This document shows positions 1 to 7,997 of a stretch of 64,000 bases of DNA, piece after piece (position 1 is the stretch's first letter; each line of letters begins with the position of its first letter). The stretch lies in NCBI RefSeq assembly GCF_025354435.1, contig NZ_JANXMU010000002.1, forward strand, positions 1 through 64,000, given 5' to 3'. The notes below the pieces were generated by a model. The model was not told the origin of the DNA and made no database searches. It worked only from the letters and a program-made list of their open reading frames with translations. The position numbers were made by a program, and so were the translations under genes. The stretch comes from Rhodoferax sp. Lineage in GTDB: Bacteria > Pseudomonadota > Gammaproteobacteria > Burkholderiales > Burkholderiaceae_C.

Positions 1-632
1 TTGGGGTAGCTCTTGAACAGGCCTTGGGCTTCGCGGTAGCTCTTGTCGGTCTGGTCGTCACCGTAGACCACGCTGACCAGCTTCAGACCCTGGTAGGCGG
101 GCTGGGCCAGCACTTTCTTGGCTTCTTCGATCCAGATGTTCTGGTTGGTGGCCTGGGCGGTGGCCGACAGCACGGCGATTTCACCCGTAGGGCCAATCGC
201 GTCAGCGGTCATCTTCACCAGTTTTTCGCCGATCAGCGGGTTGCTGGAGGGGTTGAGGTGCATCATGCGGCCGTCTTTGCGCACGCCCGAGTCAAACGAG
301 ATGACCTTGATGCCACGGTCCATGGCGCGCTTGAGCACGGGGGCCAGCGCGTCGGGGTCGTTGGCGGAAATGACGATAGCCGAGACCTTTTGGGCGATCA
401 GCGCGTTGACGATCTCGATCTGGCCTTCGGCCGTAGCCTTGGCTGGGCCGGTGTAGATGATGTCGATGTTCTTGAGCTCTTTGGCGGCTTCCTGCGCGCC
501 CTGGTTGGCGGCATCAAAGAAGCCGTTGCCCAGGCTCTTCACCACCAGGGCGATCTTGTCGGCAGCAAAGGCCGGGCTGGCAAGAGCTGCGCTGAGGGCC
601 ACGGTGATCAGGGTTGCGAGTTGTTTCTTCAT
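1..632 (-). CDS. rhaS: Rhamnose ABC transporter, periplasmic substrate-binding protein (partial)
   Basis: The ATG at 632 opens a frame that runs off the left edge, so about 210 N-terminal residues are visible and the C-terminus is missing. Residues 1-23 form a clear signal peptide (MKKQLA, hydrophobic core, SPAFAAD cleavage region). The mature part starts IALVVKSLGNGFFDAANQGA and continues as a type I periplasmic sugar-binding fold (Peripla_BP_4, AI-2/ribose/rhamnose class). An AGGAGACAAC Shine-Dalgarno lies directly upstream of the start. It is the third gene of a minus-strand unit after the rhamnose aldolase/dehydrogenase and isomerase. That context, more than the sequence, points to RhaS delivering L-rhamnose to an ABC permease encoded beyond the edge. 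A related autoinducer-2 or ribose binder is the alternative. Confidence 0.85.
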   Translation of the reverse strand, partial: MKKQLATLITVALSAALASPAFAADKIALVVKSLGNGFFDAANQGAQEAAKELKNIDIIYTGPAKATAEGQIEIVNALIAQKVSAIVISANDPDALAPVLKRAMDRGIKVISFDSGVRKDGRMMHLNPSSNPLIGEKLVKMTADAIGPTGEIAVLSATAQATNQNIWIEEAKKVLAQPAYQGLKLVSVVYGDDQTDKSYREAQGLFKSYP

Positions 633-747
633 GTTGTCTCCTGGATGTCGTTGTTGGTATGGAAATGTGACCCGAGGGTCGGTCTCGCTACCAGCGGCAC
701 GGATGCCGCCAGTGTCGATGGGGTGCGCTTTGCCGGTGCAAATGCGC

Positions 748-2040
748 TTAAACAATGCCGCTGCTGGGGCCGCTGGCGGGGCGGATGGCAGCCATGTCGG
801 CACGGTAGCCCGACGCACGGTATGTGCCGACCGGATCGACTGCGCCACCCGCTTCCAGGCGGATTTTTTGCAGCAGCGGGGTCACGTCGGTGTGGAAGGC
901 CGCCTTCAGGGTCTGTGCGGCCATCAGCACGTCGTTGCTGTCCTGGTAATTGGTCAGCGCAACGCGGTCTACCAAGAGGGCCTGGGCGTAGCAGCGCTGC
1001 ACGGTCACGGCGCTGGTCATCAGGCTCTCGATGGGGTCGGTCACGTTATGCGACTGGTCCAGCATGTAGGCGGGGTCGAAGCCGGGGACTTTGCTTTGCG
1101 CTGCGTCCACCAGTTCGTTGAACACCAGGAACAGCTGGAACGGGTTGATGCTGCCGCTGTCGAGGTCGTCGTCGCCGTATTTGCTGTCGTTGAAGTGGAA
1201 ACCGGCCAGCTTTTGCGCATGCACCAGGCGCGCCACGATCATCTCGATATTGGTGTTGGGCGCGTGGTGGCCCAGGTCCACCAGGCAGCGGGCTTTCTCG
1301 CCCAGGGTCTGCGCGGCCAGCAGGCTGGAGCCCCAGTCTTGAATGACGGTGGCGTAGAAGGCGGGCTCGAACATCTTGTGCTCTAAATACATCTGCCAGC
1401 CGTCTGGCAGCGCGGCATAAATTTGGCGGTTGCTGTCCAGGTAGCGGTCGAACTGGCGGCGGAAGTGGCTTTGGCCGGGGAAGTTGGCACCGTCGCCAAT
1501 CCACACCGTCAGCGCCTTGCTGCCGATTTGCTTGCCGATCTCAATGCACTCGATGTTGTGCGCCACGGCCTGGGCGCGCACGCCGGCGTCGGCATGGGTC
1601 AGGCTGCCGAACTTGTACGACAGCGGCTGGTTTTTTTGGTCAGAGAAGGTGTTGGAATTCACCGCGTCAAACCCCAGGCCGAACGACTCGGCATGCTGGC
1701 GCAGTTCTTTGTAGTCGTTGCATTTGTCCCAGGGAAAGTGCGGCGACACGGTGGGTGTGCAGCGCACCAGCTGGTTAATCACGCCGCAGTCTTGCAGCTT
1801 GTCGAACACATTGCGCGGCTCGCCCTTGCCAGGGAAGCGGGCGAAGCGCGTGCCACCGGTGCCTACGCCCCAGCTGGGTACGGCCACGGCGAACTTCGCC
1901 ACGTCGGCTTTCAGGGTGTCGATGTTGACACCGCGGCGCGACAGCTGTTCGCCCAGGTTTTTATAGTCTAAATCGACTCTAGCGCTTGCAGCGTGTGCAT
2001 GGTCAGCTATTAATTCGGGAGCAATTTTTGTCGTGGTCAT
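748..2040 (-). CDS. rhaI: L-rhamnose isomerase, catabolic RhaI type
   Basis: This 430-residue protein converts L-rhamnose to L-rhamnulose in the cytoplasm. It belongs to the xylose-isomerase-like TIM-barrel family (Pseudomonas stutzeri/Rhizobium RhaI subtype), not the E. coli RhaA family. Visible family marks are VPSWGVGTGGTRFARFPG near residue 55, the metal/substrate region YLEHKMFEPAFY, CLVDLGHHAPNTNIEM and FHFNDSKYGDDDLD, and the SHNVTDPIESLM block near the C-terminus. It lies 32 bp after the aldolase/dehydrogenase gene and 115 bp before rhaS, so the three form one unit. Codons 6-27 coincide with a copy of the dispersed repeat of this genome and carry codons (TTA, ATA, AGA) that are rare elsewhere in the gene. 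Beyond that segment the protein looks normal and intact. Confidence 0.93.
   Translation of the reverse strand: MTTTKIAPELIADHAHAASARVDLDYKNLGEQLSRRGVNIDTLKADVAKFAVAVPSWGVGTGGTRFARFPGKGEPRNVFDKLQDCGVINQLVRCTPTVSPHFPWDKCNDYKELRQHAESFGLGFDAVNSNTFSDQKNQPLSYKFGSLTHADAGVRAQAVAHNIECIEIGKQIGSKALTVWIGDGANFPGQSHFRRQFDRYLDSNRQIYAALPDGWQMYLEHKMFEPAFYATVIQDWGSSLLAAQTLGEKARCLVDLGHHAPNTNIEMIVARLVHAQKLAGFHFNDSKYGDDDLDSGSINPFQLFLVFNELVDAAQSKVPGFDPAYMLDQSHNVTDPIESLMTSAVTVQRCYAQALLVDRVALTNYQDSNDVLMAAQTLKAAFHTDVTPLLQKIRLEAGGAVDPVGTYRASGYRADMAAIRPASGPSSGIV
1960..2025 (-). repeat. Dispersed palindromic repeat, copy inside rhaI
   Basis: Read on the minus strand, this stretch has the repeat hallmarks in order and spacing: ATTGCT, then ATTAATAGCT, exactly 19 nt, then GCGCTAGAG, a CGATTT tail and TATAAA. 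It is translated in frame as rhaI residues 6-27. Of all copies in the window it is the only one inside a coding region. Confidence 0.75.
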
Positions 2041-2072
2041 GGTCGTCTCTTTGGTTTTGTTTGATCGCCGAA

Positions 2073-4175
2073 TTAACGTGGGAAGGCCGCAAGATTACCC
2101 GCATCCACGTTGATGATGTTGCCGGTCGATTTGGCGGCCAAGTCGCTGGCCAGGAAGTAGGTGGCTTCGGCAATGTCCTCGGGAAACACGCTGCGTTTCA
2201 GCATGGAGCGGTCGCGGTAGAAGGCTTCCAGTTCTTCCTCGCTGATCTTGTTGGCGGCGGCGCGCTCCTGGCTCCAGGCCCCCGTCCAAATCTTGCTGCC
2301 GCGGATGACGGCATCGGGGTTGACCACGTTGGAGCGGATGCCCAGCGGTGCCCCTTCCAGCGCAAAGCTGCGCGACAGCTGGATTTCGGCTGCCTTGGCG
2401 GCGCAGTAGGCGCTGGCCTGGGCGCTGGCCACCATGCCATTTTTGCTGGCAATGTAGACCATGGCGCCGCCGATGGCCTGGGCCTTCATCAGGCGGAAAC
2501 ATTCGCGGCCCACCAGGAAGTAGCCGGTGGCCAAAATGTTCTGGTTACGCATCCACAGCGCCAGGCTGGTGTCTTCAATCGGCGCGGCCGAAGCAATGCC
2601 GGCGTTGGACACCAGAATATCCACCCCGCCAAACTCCAGCGTGGCCTTCACATAGGCGTTGATGACCGAATCTTCAGACGTCACGTCGCACACCATGCTG
2701 CGCACCACGTCTTTACCGAAGCGCTGGGCCAATTCGGCGCGGGTGGTCTCCAGCCCTTCCACGTCGATGTCCAGCAGCGCCACGCAGGCACCCTCGTTCA
2801 GAAAGCGCTCGACGATGGCGCGGCCAATACCGCCTGCGCCGCCGGTCACCAGCGCCACCTTGCCGACCAGGGGCTTCGCCTTGGGCATACGCTGCAGCTT
2901 GGCTTCTTCGAGCAGCCAGTATTCGATGTCGAACGCCTCTTGCTCGGGCAGGCCCACATAGGTGTCGATGGCGTTGGCATCGCGCATCACGTTGATGGCG
3001 TTGACGTAGAACTCACCGGCAATGCGCGCCGTGGCCTTGTCCTTGGCAATCGACACCATGCCGATGCCGGGCAGCAGGATGATCACCGGGTTGGCATCGC
3101 GCAGTGCCGGGCTGTCGGGGCGCTTGCAGCGGTCGTAGTAGGCGGCGTAGTCGGCGCGGTAGGCGACCAATTTTTCTTCCAGCGCGGCGGCCAGGGCGGT
3201 GCCTTCCAGTTGGTACACCGATGCTTCCAGGATCAGCGGGCGGATCTTGGTGCGCAAAAAGTGGTCGGGGCAGGACGTGCCCATGGCCGCCAGCGGGGCC
3301 AGTTGCACGCTGTTTACAAAGTCCATCACCGCAGGCTGGCGGTCCACATGCAGCAGCTTGTGGCCGCTTTTGGAGGCCAGGCCGCGCAGGACAGGCAGCA
3401 CACGGGCCAGGGTGGCATCCTGGTCGCCGGTGGCCAGCGACGCTTGGGCTACACCCCCAAAAGCCACCGCCTTGCGGGCCACGCTCTCGCGGCCGAGCCA
3501 GTTTTGCGCATGGGCGATTACGCCCACGGTGTTTTCATAGCAGCTCTTGGCCGTGTCGCCCCAGGTGAACAGGCCGTGGCCCGCCAGCACCAAACCGCGC
3601 TGGCTGGGGTGGGCGGCTTGGTAGCGTTGCAGCATCAGGCCCAGCTCGAAGCCGGGCTTGCGCCAGGGCAGCCAGCCCACGGTGCCTTCAAAAATCTTGG
3701 CGGTCAGCGCTTCGCTGTTGGCCATGGCGGCAATCGCAATCACCGCGTCGGGGTGCATGTGGTCCACATGGGCGAAGGGCAGGTAGGCGTGCAGGGGCGT
3801 GTCGATGCTGGCGGCGCGCGGGTTCAGGTTGAAGGTGCAGTGCGGCAGGTAGGCCACCATCTCGTCTTCAAACTGCGGGCCGCGGTACAGCTTTTGCAGC
3901 GCGTTGAGCTTGTCCATGTACAGGGTGCTGAAGCCGTCCAGCTTCATCGAACCCACGTCGCCGCCCGAGCCCTTGACCCACAGCACAGTGGCGTCCTGCC
4001 CGGTCAGCAGGTCTTTTTGCACCAGCTTGGCCGACGTGTTGCCGCCGCCGTAGTTGGTGATGCGCAGGTCGGAGCCCAGCAGGTTGGAGCGGTACAGCAG
4101 CAGGCCAGGAGCATCCAGCGTGGCCGCATGGGCATCGTTCCAGGTGGGGAAGGGGGCGGTGGTAGGTGTGGACAT
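2073..4175 (-). CDS. rhaD: Bifunctional rhamnulose-1-phosphate aldolase / short-chain alcohol dehydrogenase
   Basis: The 700-residue protein is a fusion of two enzymes. Residues about 1-420 form a class II aldolase/adducin domain with histidine clusters (HMHPDAV, AGHGLFTWG) that would bind the catalytic zinc. Residues about 435-700 form a short-chain dehydrogenase with the nucleotide-binding GGAGGIGRAI motif and an active-site YCAAK motif. The family (RhaD_aldol-ADH) cleaves rhamnulose 1-phosphate to dihydroxyacetone phosphate and L-lactaldehyde and then oxidises or reduces the aldehyde. Length is the usual one for the fusion. The ATG at 4175 opens the minus-strand rhamnose unit. It is divergent from the LysR gene at 4431, leaving 255 bp that must hold the operon promoter. 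No rhamnulokinase is visible, so it must lie outside the window. Confidence 0.93.
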   Translation of the reverse strand: MSTPTTAPFPTWNDAHAATLDAPGLLLYRSNLLGSDLRITNYGGGNTSAKLVQKDLLTGQDATVLWVKGSGGDVGSMKLDGFSTLYMDKLNALQKLYRGPQFEDEMVAYLPHCTFNLNPRAASIDTPLHAYLPFAHVDHMHPDAVIAIAAMANSEALTAKIFEGTVGWLPWRKPGFELGLMLQRYQAAHPSQRGLVLAGHGLFTWGDTAKSCYENTVGVIAHAQNWLGRESVARKAVAFGGVAQASLATGDQDATLARVLPVLRGLASKSGHKLLHVDRQPAVMDFVNSVQLAPLAAMGTSCPDHFLRTKIRPLILEASVYQLEGTALAAALEEKLVAYRADYAAYYDRCKRPDSPALRDANPVIILLPGIGMVSIAKDKATARIAGEFYVNAINVMRDANAIDTYVGLPEQEAFDIEYWLLEEAKLQRMPKAKPLVGKVALVTGGAGGIGRAIVERFLNEGACVALLDIDVEGLETTRAELAQRFGKDVVRSMVCDVTSEDSVINAYVKATLEFGGVDILVSNAGIASAAPIEDTSLALWMRNQNILATGYFLVGRECFRLMKAQAIGGAMVYIASKNGMVASAQASAYCAAKAAEIQLSRSFALEGAPLGIRSNVVNPDAVIRGSKIWTGAWSQERAAANKISEEELEAFYRDRSMLKRSVFPEDIAEATYFLASDLAAKSTGNIINVDAGNLAAFPR

Positions 4176-4430
4176 GAAAGCGGATGGGGAGTGGGCGGGG
4201 TTGCGTTGGAGGCAAGTCTAGAAACAGCCGTGCATATCCACAACCAATGCTTATTGATAGTTTGGCAAAGTTTTACTTATACTTGGCACTTGTAACCGCA
4301 TGGGGTCGCACCATAGGTGTTTAGGGCCGGAAATGCTGCGTTGCAGCTTAGGGAAACTCCCCGCAAACCTCTTGCCATTGAGCCGATTTCGCCCGTTATC
4401 CAAGGCCCGCATTCCGGGTCAAACCCTGCC
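4176..4430. promoter_or_regulatory. Divergent control region between the rhamnose operon and a LysR gene
   Basis: These 255 bp separate divergent starts. An AT-rich core at about 4250-4296 holds an interrupted dyad, TTAC at 4273-4276 and GTAA at 4292-4295, of the general T-N11-A type bound by LysR proteins. Whether the adjacent LysR protein acts here is not shown by sequence alone. Confidence 0.4.
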
Positions 4431-5354
4431 ATGAAAAACACCACCCTGCGCCAGCTCCGCATCTTTGAAGCCGTGGCCACCACGCTGAGCTACTCGCGCG
4501 CCGCCGAGCAACTGCACCTCACGCAGCCCGCGGTGTCCATGCAGATCAGCCAGTTGCAGGAAGACGCGGGCCAGCCGCTGTTCACCAAAACCGGCAAGCG
4601 CCTGGTGCTGAGTGCGCCCGGCGAAGCCCTGCTGCGCCACACCCGCCGCATCCTCGACCAGGTGCGCATTGCAGACGAAGCCATGGCCGTCAGCCGCAGC
4701 GGCGAGGGTGGCTTGCTGCACCTGGGCGTGGTGCCCACGGCACATTACTTTGCGCCCGCGCTGCTCATGGCCTTCAAGGCGCGGCACCCCGGCATCCGCT
4801 TCAAGCTCACGGTGGAGCGGCGCGAGAAAATTCTGGCCATGCTGCAAGACCACCAACTGGACGTAGCCATCGGTGGCTACCCGCCCAGCGAGGCCGACGT
4901 AGAAGCCGAAACCTTCGCCCGCAACCCCCACTGCATAGTGGCCCCGCCGAACCACCCATTGGCCACCCGCCGCAAGCTCAGTTGGGCGGACTTGCGCACC
5001 GAGGATTTCATCTTCCGCGAACCCGGCTCCGCCACCCGCCAGTTTTTGGAGCACCTGCTGCAATCCCAGTCGCTGCAGGTGAATGTGTCGATGGAGCTGT
5101 CCGGCAACGAAACCATCAAACAGGCCGTGATGGTCGGCATGGGCATCAGCTTCCTGTCCGCCCACGTGTTCCAGGTCGAGCTGGCCGCGGGCATGCTGGC
5201 GGTGCTGGATTTGCAGGACATGCCGAAGATGCTGGACTGGTGCCTGCTGCACCGCCGCGATGCCGTGCCGTCGGATTTGGGGGCGGCGTTTCGGGATTTT
5301 GTGCTGGGAGATGGGGCGGGGTTTGCGGAGTGCAGGCACAGCCCCAAGCCATGA
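4431..5354 (+). CDS. LysR-family transcriptional regulator, CbbR-like
   Basis: This 307-residue regulator has an N-terminal winged helix-turn-helix (LRQLRIFEAVATTLSYSRAAEQLHLTQPAVS, residues 4-35). It is followed by a linker helix and a LysR substrate-binding domain. The block LHLGVVPTAHYFAPALLMAF with the downstream HPLA motif is typical of CbbR-type regulators, which control Calvin-cycle or related carbon genes. The ATG at 4431 is chosen because it starts exactly at the conserved MKNTTLRQLRIFEAV segment; an upstream in-frame start at 4317 would add an unconserved tail. It is divergent from the rhamnose operon and could regulate it, but CbbR-like regulators of rhamnose genes are not something I can confirm. 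The 3' half, with some downstream sequence, recurs at 7583-8075. Confidence 0.88.
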   Translation: MKNTTLRQLRIFEAVATTLSYSRAAEQLHLTQPAVSMQISQLQEDAGQPLFTKTGKRLVLSAPGEALLRHTRRILDQVRIADEAMAVSRSGEGGLLHLGVVPTAHYFAPALLMAFKARHPGIRFKLTVERREKILAMLQDHQLDVAIGGYPPSEADVEAETFARNPHCIVAPPNHPLATRRKLSWADLRTEDFIFREPGSATRQFLEHLLQSQSLQVNVSMELSGNETIKQAVMVGMGISFLSAHVFQVELAAGMLAVLDLQDMPKMLDWCLLHRRDAVPSDLGAAFRDFVLGDGAGFAECRHSPKP

Positions 5355-5623
5355 AATTTAGTTTTAGCCCATTTCCCATGCATCAAATCGGCCCCTGCCG
5401 GCTTGGTTTGCCAGAGGTCATGCAGCTATATAGCGTGGCTAAACGTGAGGGGGCCAGCAATTAGGATGGTTATAGATCCAGCGTTAAATGAGCCGAGCGG
5501 GCGTGAGATACGTAAACGGCCAGATGAGACTCGCGAGTCTCATCGCTTAGACACACGTCTTTGTGCTCTACATCTCCGCCGCTGTAGGGAATGGTGTGTG
5601 GAGTTTCAATCTCTATTGAGTCT
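5355..5623. other. Intergenic stretch with a decayed repeat-like segment
   Basis: No gene is supported here. The first part (about 5355-5400) is similar to the sequence just downstream of the broken LysR copy at 7998-8040 (AAATTT, GTTTTAGCC, CAAATCGGCC). Around 5385-5440 there is a weak minus-strand resemblance to the dispersed repeat (GGCCGATTT, TATAGCTGCATG), too decayed to call. The rest holds nothing I recognise. Confidence 0.35.
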
Positions 5624-6289
5624 TTAAGCTTTCCAGCAAGAGCAACGGATTACGGAGCAGAAGTTTCCGCGATGAAAATTAGGTTCCTTATCCGCGATCA
5701 CGTCAGCCTTCACGTTACCGAAAGTTGTGTCGGGCTTGTGCTTGATGCCATCGTAGAAGGCATTAATGATGTCTTCCTTGAATTGAGGTGTCCTTGGAAA
5801 AGCCTTCACTACGGCTTCGCGGACATCATCAGAGTATTGCTTGTACGTCAGCCCGAGCACATCCATTTCGACCCCTGCTGTGGTCAGAGCGACCACTGGG
5901 TGCATGAACTCAGGAACGCCCGGCGTCGTGTGCAGCGCGATGCCGGTCCACACCCGTTCGATGTCTCCTTCGTTGACCTTCCAGCTTTGCAGGAAGTCCC
6001 GCGCGGCGTTTGCACCGTCGACTTCAAATCGAAGATTCGGGCTGCTGTGTTTGGGCACAAGACCCACATCATGAAACATGGTGGCTGCATAGAGCAACTC
6101 GTGATCCACGTTCAGTCCGCGCTGTTGGCCTGCCAGGGCGCCAAAAAAATAGACCCGGCTGGAGTGGTTGAAGAGAAGTTCGCTCTCGGTATCACGGATG
6201 AATCCCGTGATGGCGCGGCAAAGCGCGCTGTCTGGAATCGTGATTCCGTTCACATTGGGTATAAGTTTGCTTGGTTTAGTCATGGTCAT
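5624..6289 (-). CDS. HD-domain protein, cyanamide-hydratase-like
   Basis: The 221-residue protein carries an HD metal-dependent hydrolase domain. A first histidine lies in NHSSRVYFF (residue about 39), the HD doublet in AATMFHDVGL (about 70), and a later histidine in IALHTTPG. The overall layout matches the cyanamide hydratase/HD family often annotated simply as HD-domain protein. The real substrate is unknown. The start at 6289 (MTMTKPSK) is preferred because homology of this family normally begins about there; the longer frame to 6580 would overlap the divergent GlxA gene. It is divergent from that regulator with 153 bp between. Base composition is clearly less GC-rich than the flanking genes, suggesting acquisition together with the regulator. 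Confidence 0.75.
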   Translation of the reverse strand: MTMTKPSKLIPNVNGITIPDSALCRAITGFIRDTESELLFNHSSRVYFFGALAGQQRGLNVDHELLYAATMFHDVGLVPKHSSPNLRFEVDGANAARDFLQSWKVNEGDIERVWTGIALHTTPGVPEFMHPVVALTTAGVEMDVLGLTYKQYSDDVREAVVKAFPRTPQFKEDIINAFYDGIKHKPDTTFGNVKADVIADKEPNFHRGNFCSVIRCSCWKA

Positions 6290-6442
6290 GCTCTGGGTGA
6301 AGTGGGCGCCCGCCCGTTTTGGGCCGGTGCGCCTATGAAGTTGCGGCAGGTCGTGGCCGCAATTGCAGTCCACGCGCGCTTTCTGCCAAGTGGCCCTTAT
6401 TTTCTGCCTTTTGGGGCGGGCCTCTAATGCAAGGTGTTGAAG

Positions 6443-7420
6443 ATGATCAGAAAAGTGGCGCTTGTCATTCATGAAGGCGTGCAAGCCTTGGACGTCGCAG
6501 GACCTCTGGATGTCTTTGCTGAAGCGAACAGTTTTGTGCCGGAAGGCGAGGGGTACGAGTGCGTCATCATTGCCGAGCACACACGGGCGATGCGTGCGTC
6601 AAATGGCACGCTACTTCTGGCTGATCTCAGTTATGCAGAAGTCCAAGAGCCTTTTCACACGACCTTTGTGGCTGGTGGCCCTGGTTTACCGACCAAGCCG
6701 GCTCATGGGCCGACTCGTACGTGGCTGAGGCGATGGGGTCCGCCCTCCGAGCGTTTTGGCTCGATCTGCACGGGTGCCTTTTTATTGGGGCACGCTGGTC
6801 TGCTGGATGATCGTACCGTGACCACCCACTGGCAGAGCGCGGGCGAATTGGCCAATTTGTTCCCTGCGGCACGCGTCGAATACGACCGGATCTACGCCCG
6901 AGACGGCAACCTATTCACATCAGCAGGTGTGACAGCAGGGATTGACCTCGCATTGGCCCTCGTGCGCGAAGACTTCGGAGGCACTATGTCTCTCGCGTGC
7001 GCCAAGCGTTTGGTTGTCGTTGCGCAGCGTCAGGGGGGGCAATCGCAGTTTAGCCCGCTGCTTATTCTGTCTGGCGATCCGGCATCACCGTTGGGTAAGG
7101 TACAGGCTTATGTGATGGCACACCTCAGTGAGCCATACTCGGTTGAGAGAATAGCGTCACTAGCTGGTACCAGCGTGCGCAGCGTAGCACGCCTTTTCAC
7201 GACTGAGCTCGATATGACGCCCCACGAGTTCGTTGAGGGCGTTCGCATTGACAAAGCTCGAAATCTTCTCGAGGCTACGGCTCTTCCCGTGAAAGTAATC
7301 GCCTATGAATGCGGCTTTACTAGCCCGGAACATATGCGTGTTGCGTTCCAACGCAGGCTCAATCTCAGCCCGATCCGATATCGAGAAAACTTCAGTGCCG
7401 GCGGTTCGTTTTTGGGCTAG
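6443..7420 (+). CDS. GlxA-family transcriptional regulator (DJ-1/PfpI plus AraC HTH)
   Basis: The 325-residue protein has an N-terminal DJ-1/PfpI amidotransferase-like domain (residues about 3-170, with ICTGAFLLGHAGLLD around the nucleophile-elbow cysteine). It ends with an AraC-type double helix-turn-helix domain (about 215-320; HLSEPYSVERIASLAGTSVRSVARLF and FTSPEHMRVAFQR). Proteins of this class sense small metabolites and regulate neighbouring genes. The ATG at 6443 follows an AAGG Shine-Dalgarno by 8 bp; a GTG at 6434 is possible. It is divergent from the HD-domain gene, which is its likely target. Its lower GC content, with rare codons, matches that partner and contrasts with the LysR sequences on both sides. 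Confidence 0.85.
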   Translation: MIRKVALVIHEGVQALDVAGPLDVFAEANSFVPEGEGYECVIIAEHTRAMRASNGTLLLADLSYAEVQEPFHTTFVAGGPGLPTKPAHGPTRTWLRRWGPPSERFGSICTGAFLLGHAGLLDDRTVTTHWQSAGELANLFPAARVEYDRIYARDGNLFTSAGVTAGIDLALALVREDFGGTMSLACAKRLVVVAQRQGGQSQFSPLLILSGDPASPLGKVQAYVMAHLSEPYSVERIASLAGTSVRSVARLFTTELDMTPHEFVEGVRIDKARNLLEATALPVKVIAYECGFTSPEHMRVAFQRRLNLSPIRYRENFSAGGSFLG

Positions 7421-7582
7421 TACCTGCGTGTAGTGCCAACCTGCAATTTTCTTTCATCACCGGTACAGGCGATTCTGACCCAGAGCCAGATGCATGCAAT
7501 GGCAGACGCGGCAATACAGCCGCATCCAGGCATTTGAGCGCGAGGTATTTGGCGTTCTGCGTCTCGTTGATGCACTGCATCG

Positions 7583-7997
7583 CGCCCCACCCAACCACCG
7601 TCTTGCCTTCAAACGTAAGCTGACCTGGGCCGATTTTCGTACCGAAGACTTCATCTTCCGCGAGCCCGGTTCGGCCACCCGCCAGTTTCTGGAGCACCTG
7701 CTGCAATCGCAGTCGCTGCAGGTGAATGTGTCGATGGAGTTGTCCGGCAAGGAGACCATCAAACAGGCTGTGATGGTCGGCATGGGCATCAGCTTTTTGT
7801 CCGCCCACGTGTTCCAGGTGGAGCTGGCCGCAAGCATGTTGGCGGTGCTGGATTTGCAGGAGATGCCTAAGATGCTGGACTGGTGCCTGCTACACCGCAG
7901 GGATGCCGTGCCGTCGGACCTGGGGGCGGCTTTTTGGGATTTTGTGCTGGGGGATGGGGCGGGGTTTGCGGAATGTCGGTTGAGCGGGCGGGCATAA
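7583..7997 (+). pseudogene. Truncated second copy of the CbbR-like LysR gene (3' half)
   Basis: From about 7583 the frame reads APPNHRLAFKRKLTWADF and then follows the LysR protein of 4431-5354 nearly residue for residue (RTEDFIFREPGSATRQFLEH, MGISFLSAHVF, MLDWCLLHRRDAVP) to a stop at 7997. The DNA-binding domain and the first part of the sensor domain are absent. The upstream frame (7494-7582) bears no LysR resemblance. Many third-position differences from the intact gene show this is an old copy or a related paralogue, not a recent exact duplication. Similarity continues for about 40 bp past the stop. A start codon at 7494 exists but the product would lack the helix-turn-helix, so I call it a remnant. 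Confidence 0.85.

Noticed and set aside
1986-4295. A 769-codon plus-strand frame opposite the rhamnose genes
   Set aside because: Antisense shadow of rhaI and the aldolase/dehydrogenase gene; composition is His/Gly/Gln-rich, typical of GC-rich antisense frames.
4431-5354. Calling the LysR gene a rhamnose regulator
   Set aside because: The protein is CbbR-like and only its position suggests control of the rhamnose operon; position alone is weak.
5375-5450. A further decayed repeat copy downstream of the intact LysR gene
   Set aside because: Only the GGCCGATTT end and a TAGCTGCATG fragment match, and the spacing is not 19 nt.
7392-7808. A 138-codon minus-strand frame spanning the broken LysR copy
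   Set aside because: Its N-terminal half is antisense to LysR sequence; the segment at 7440-7580 might be an old remnant but is not supportable as a gene.
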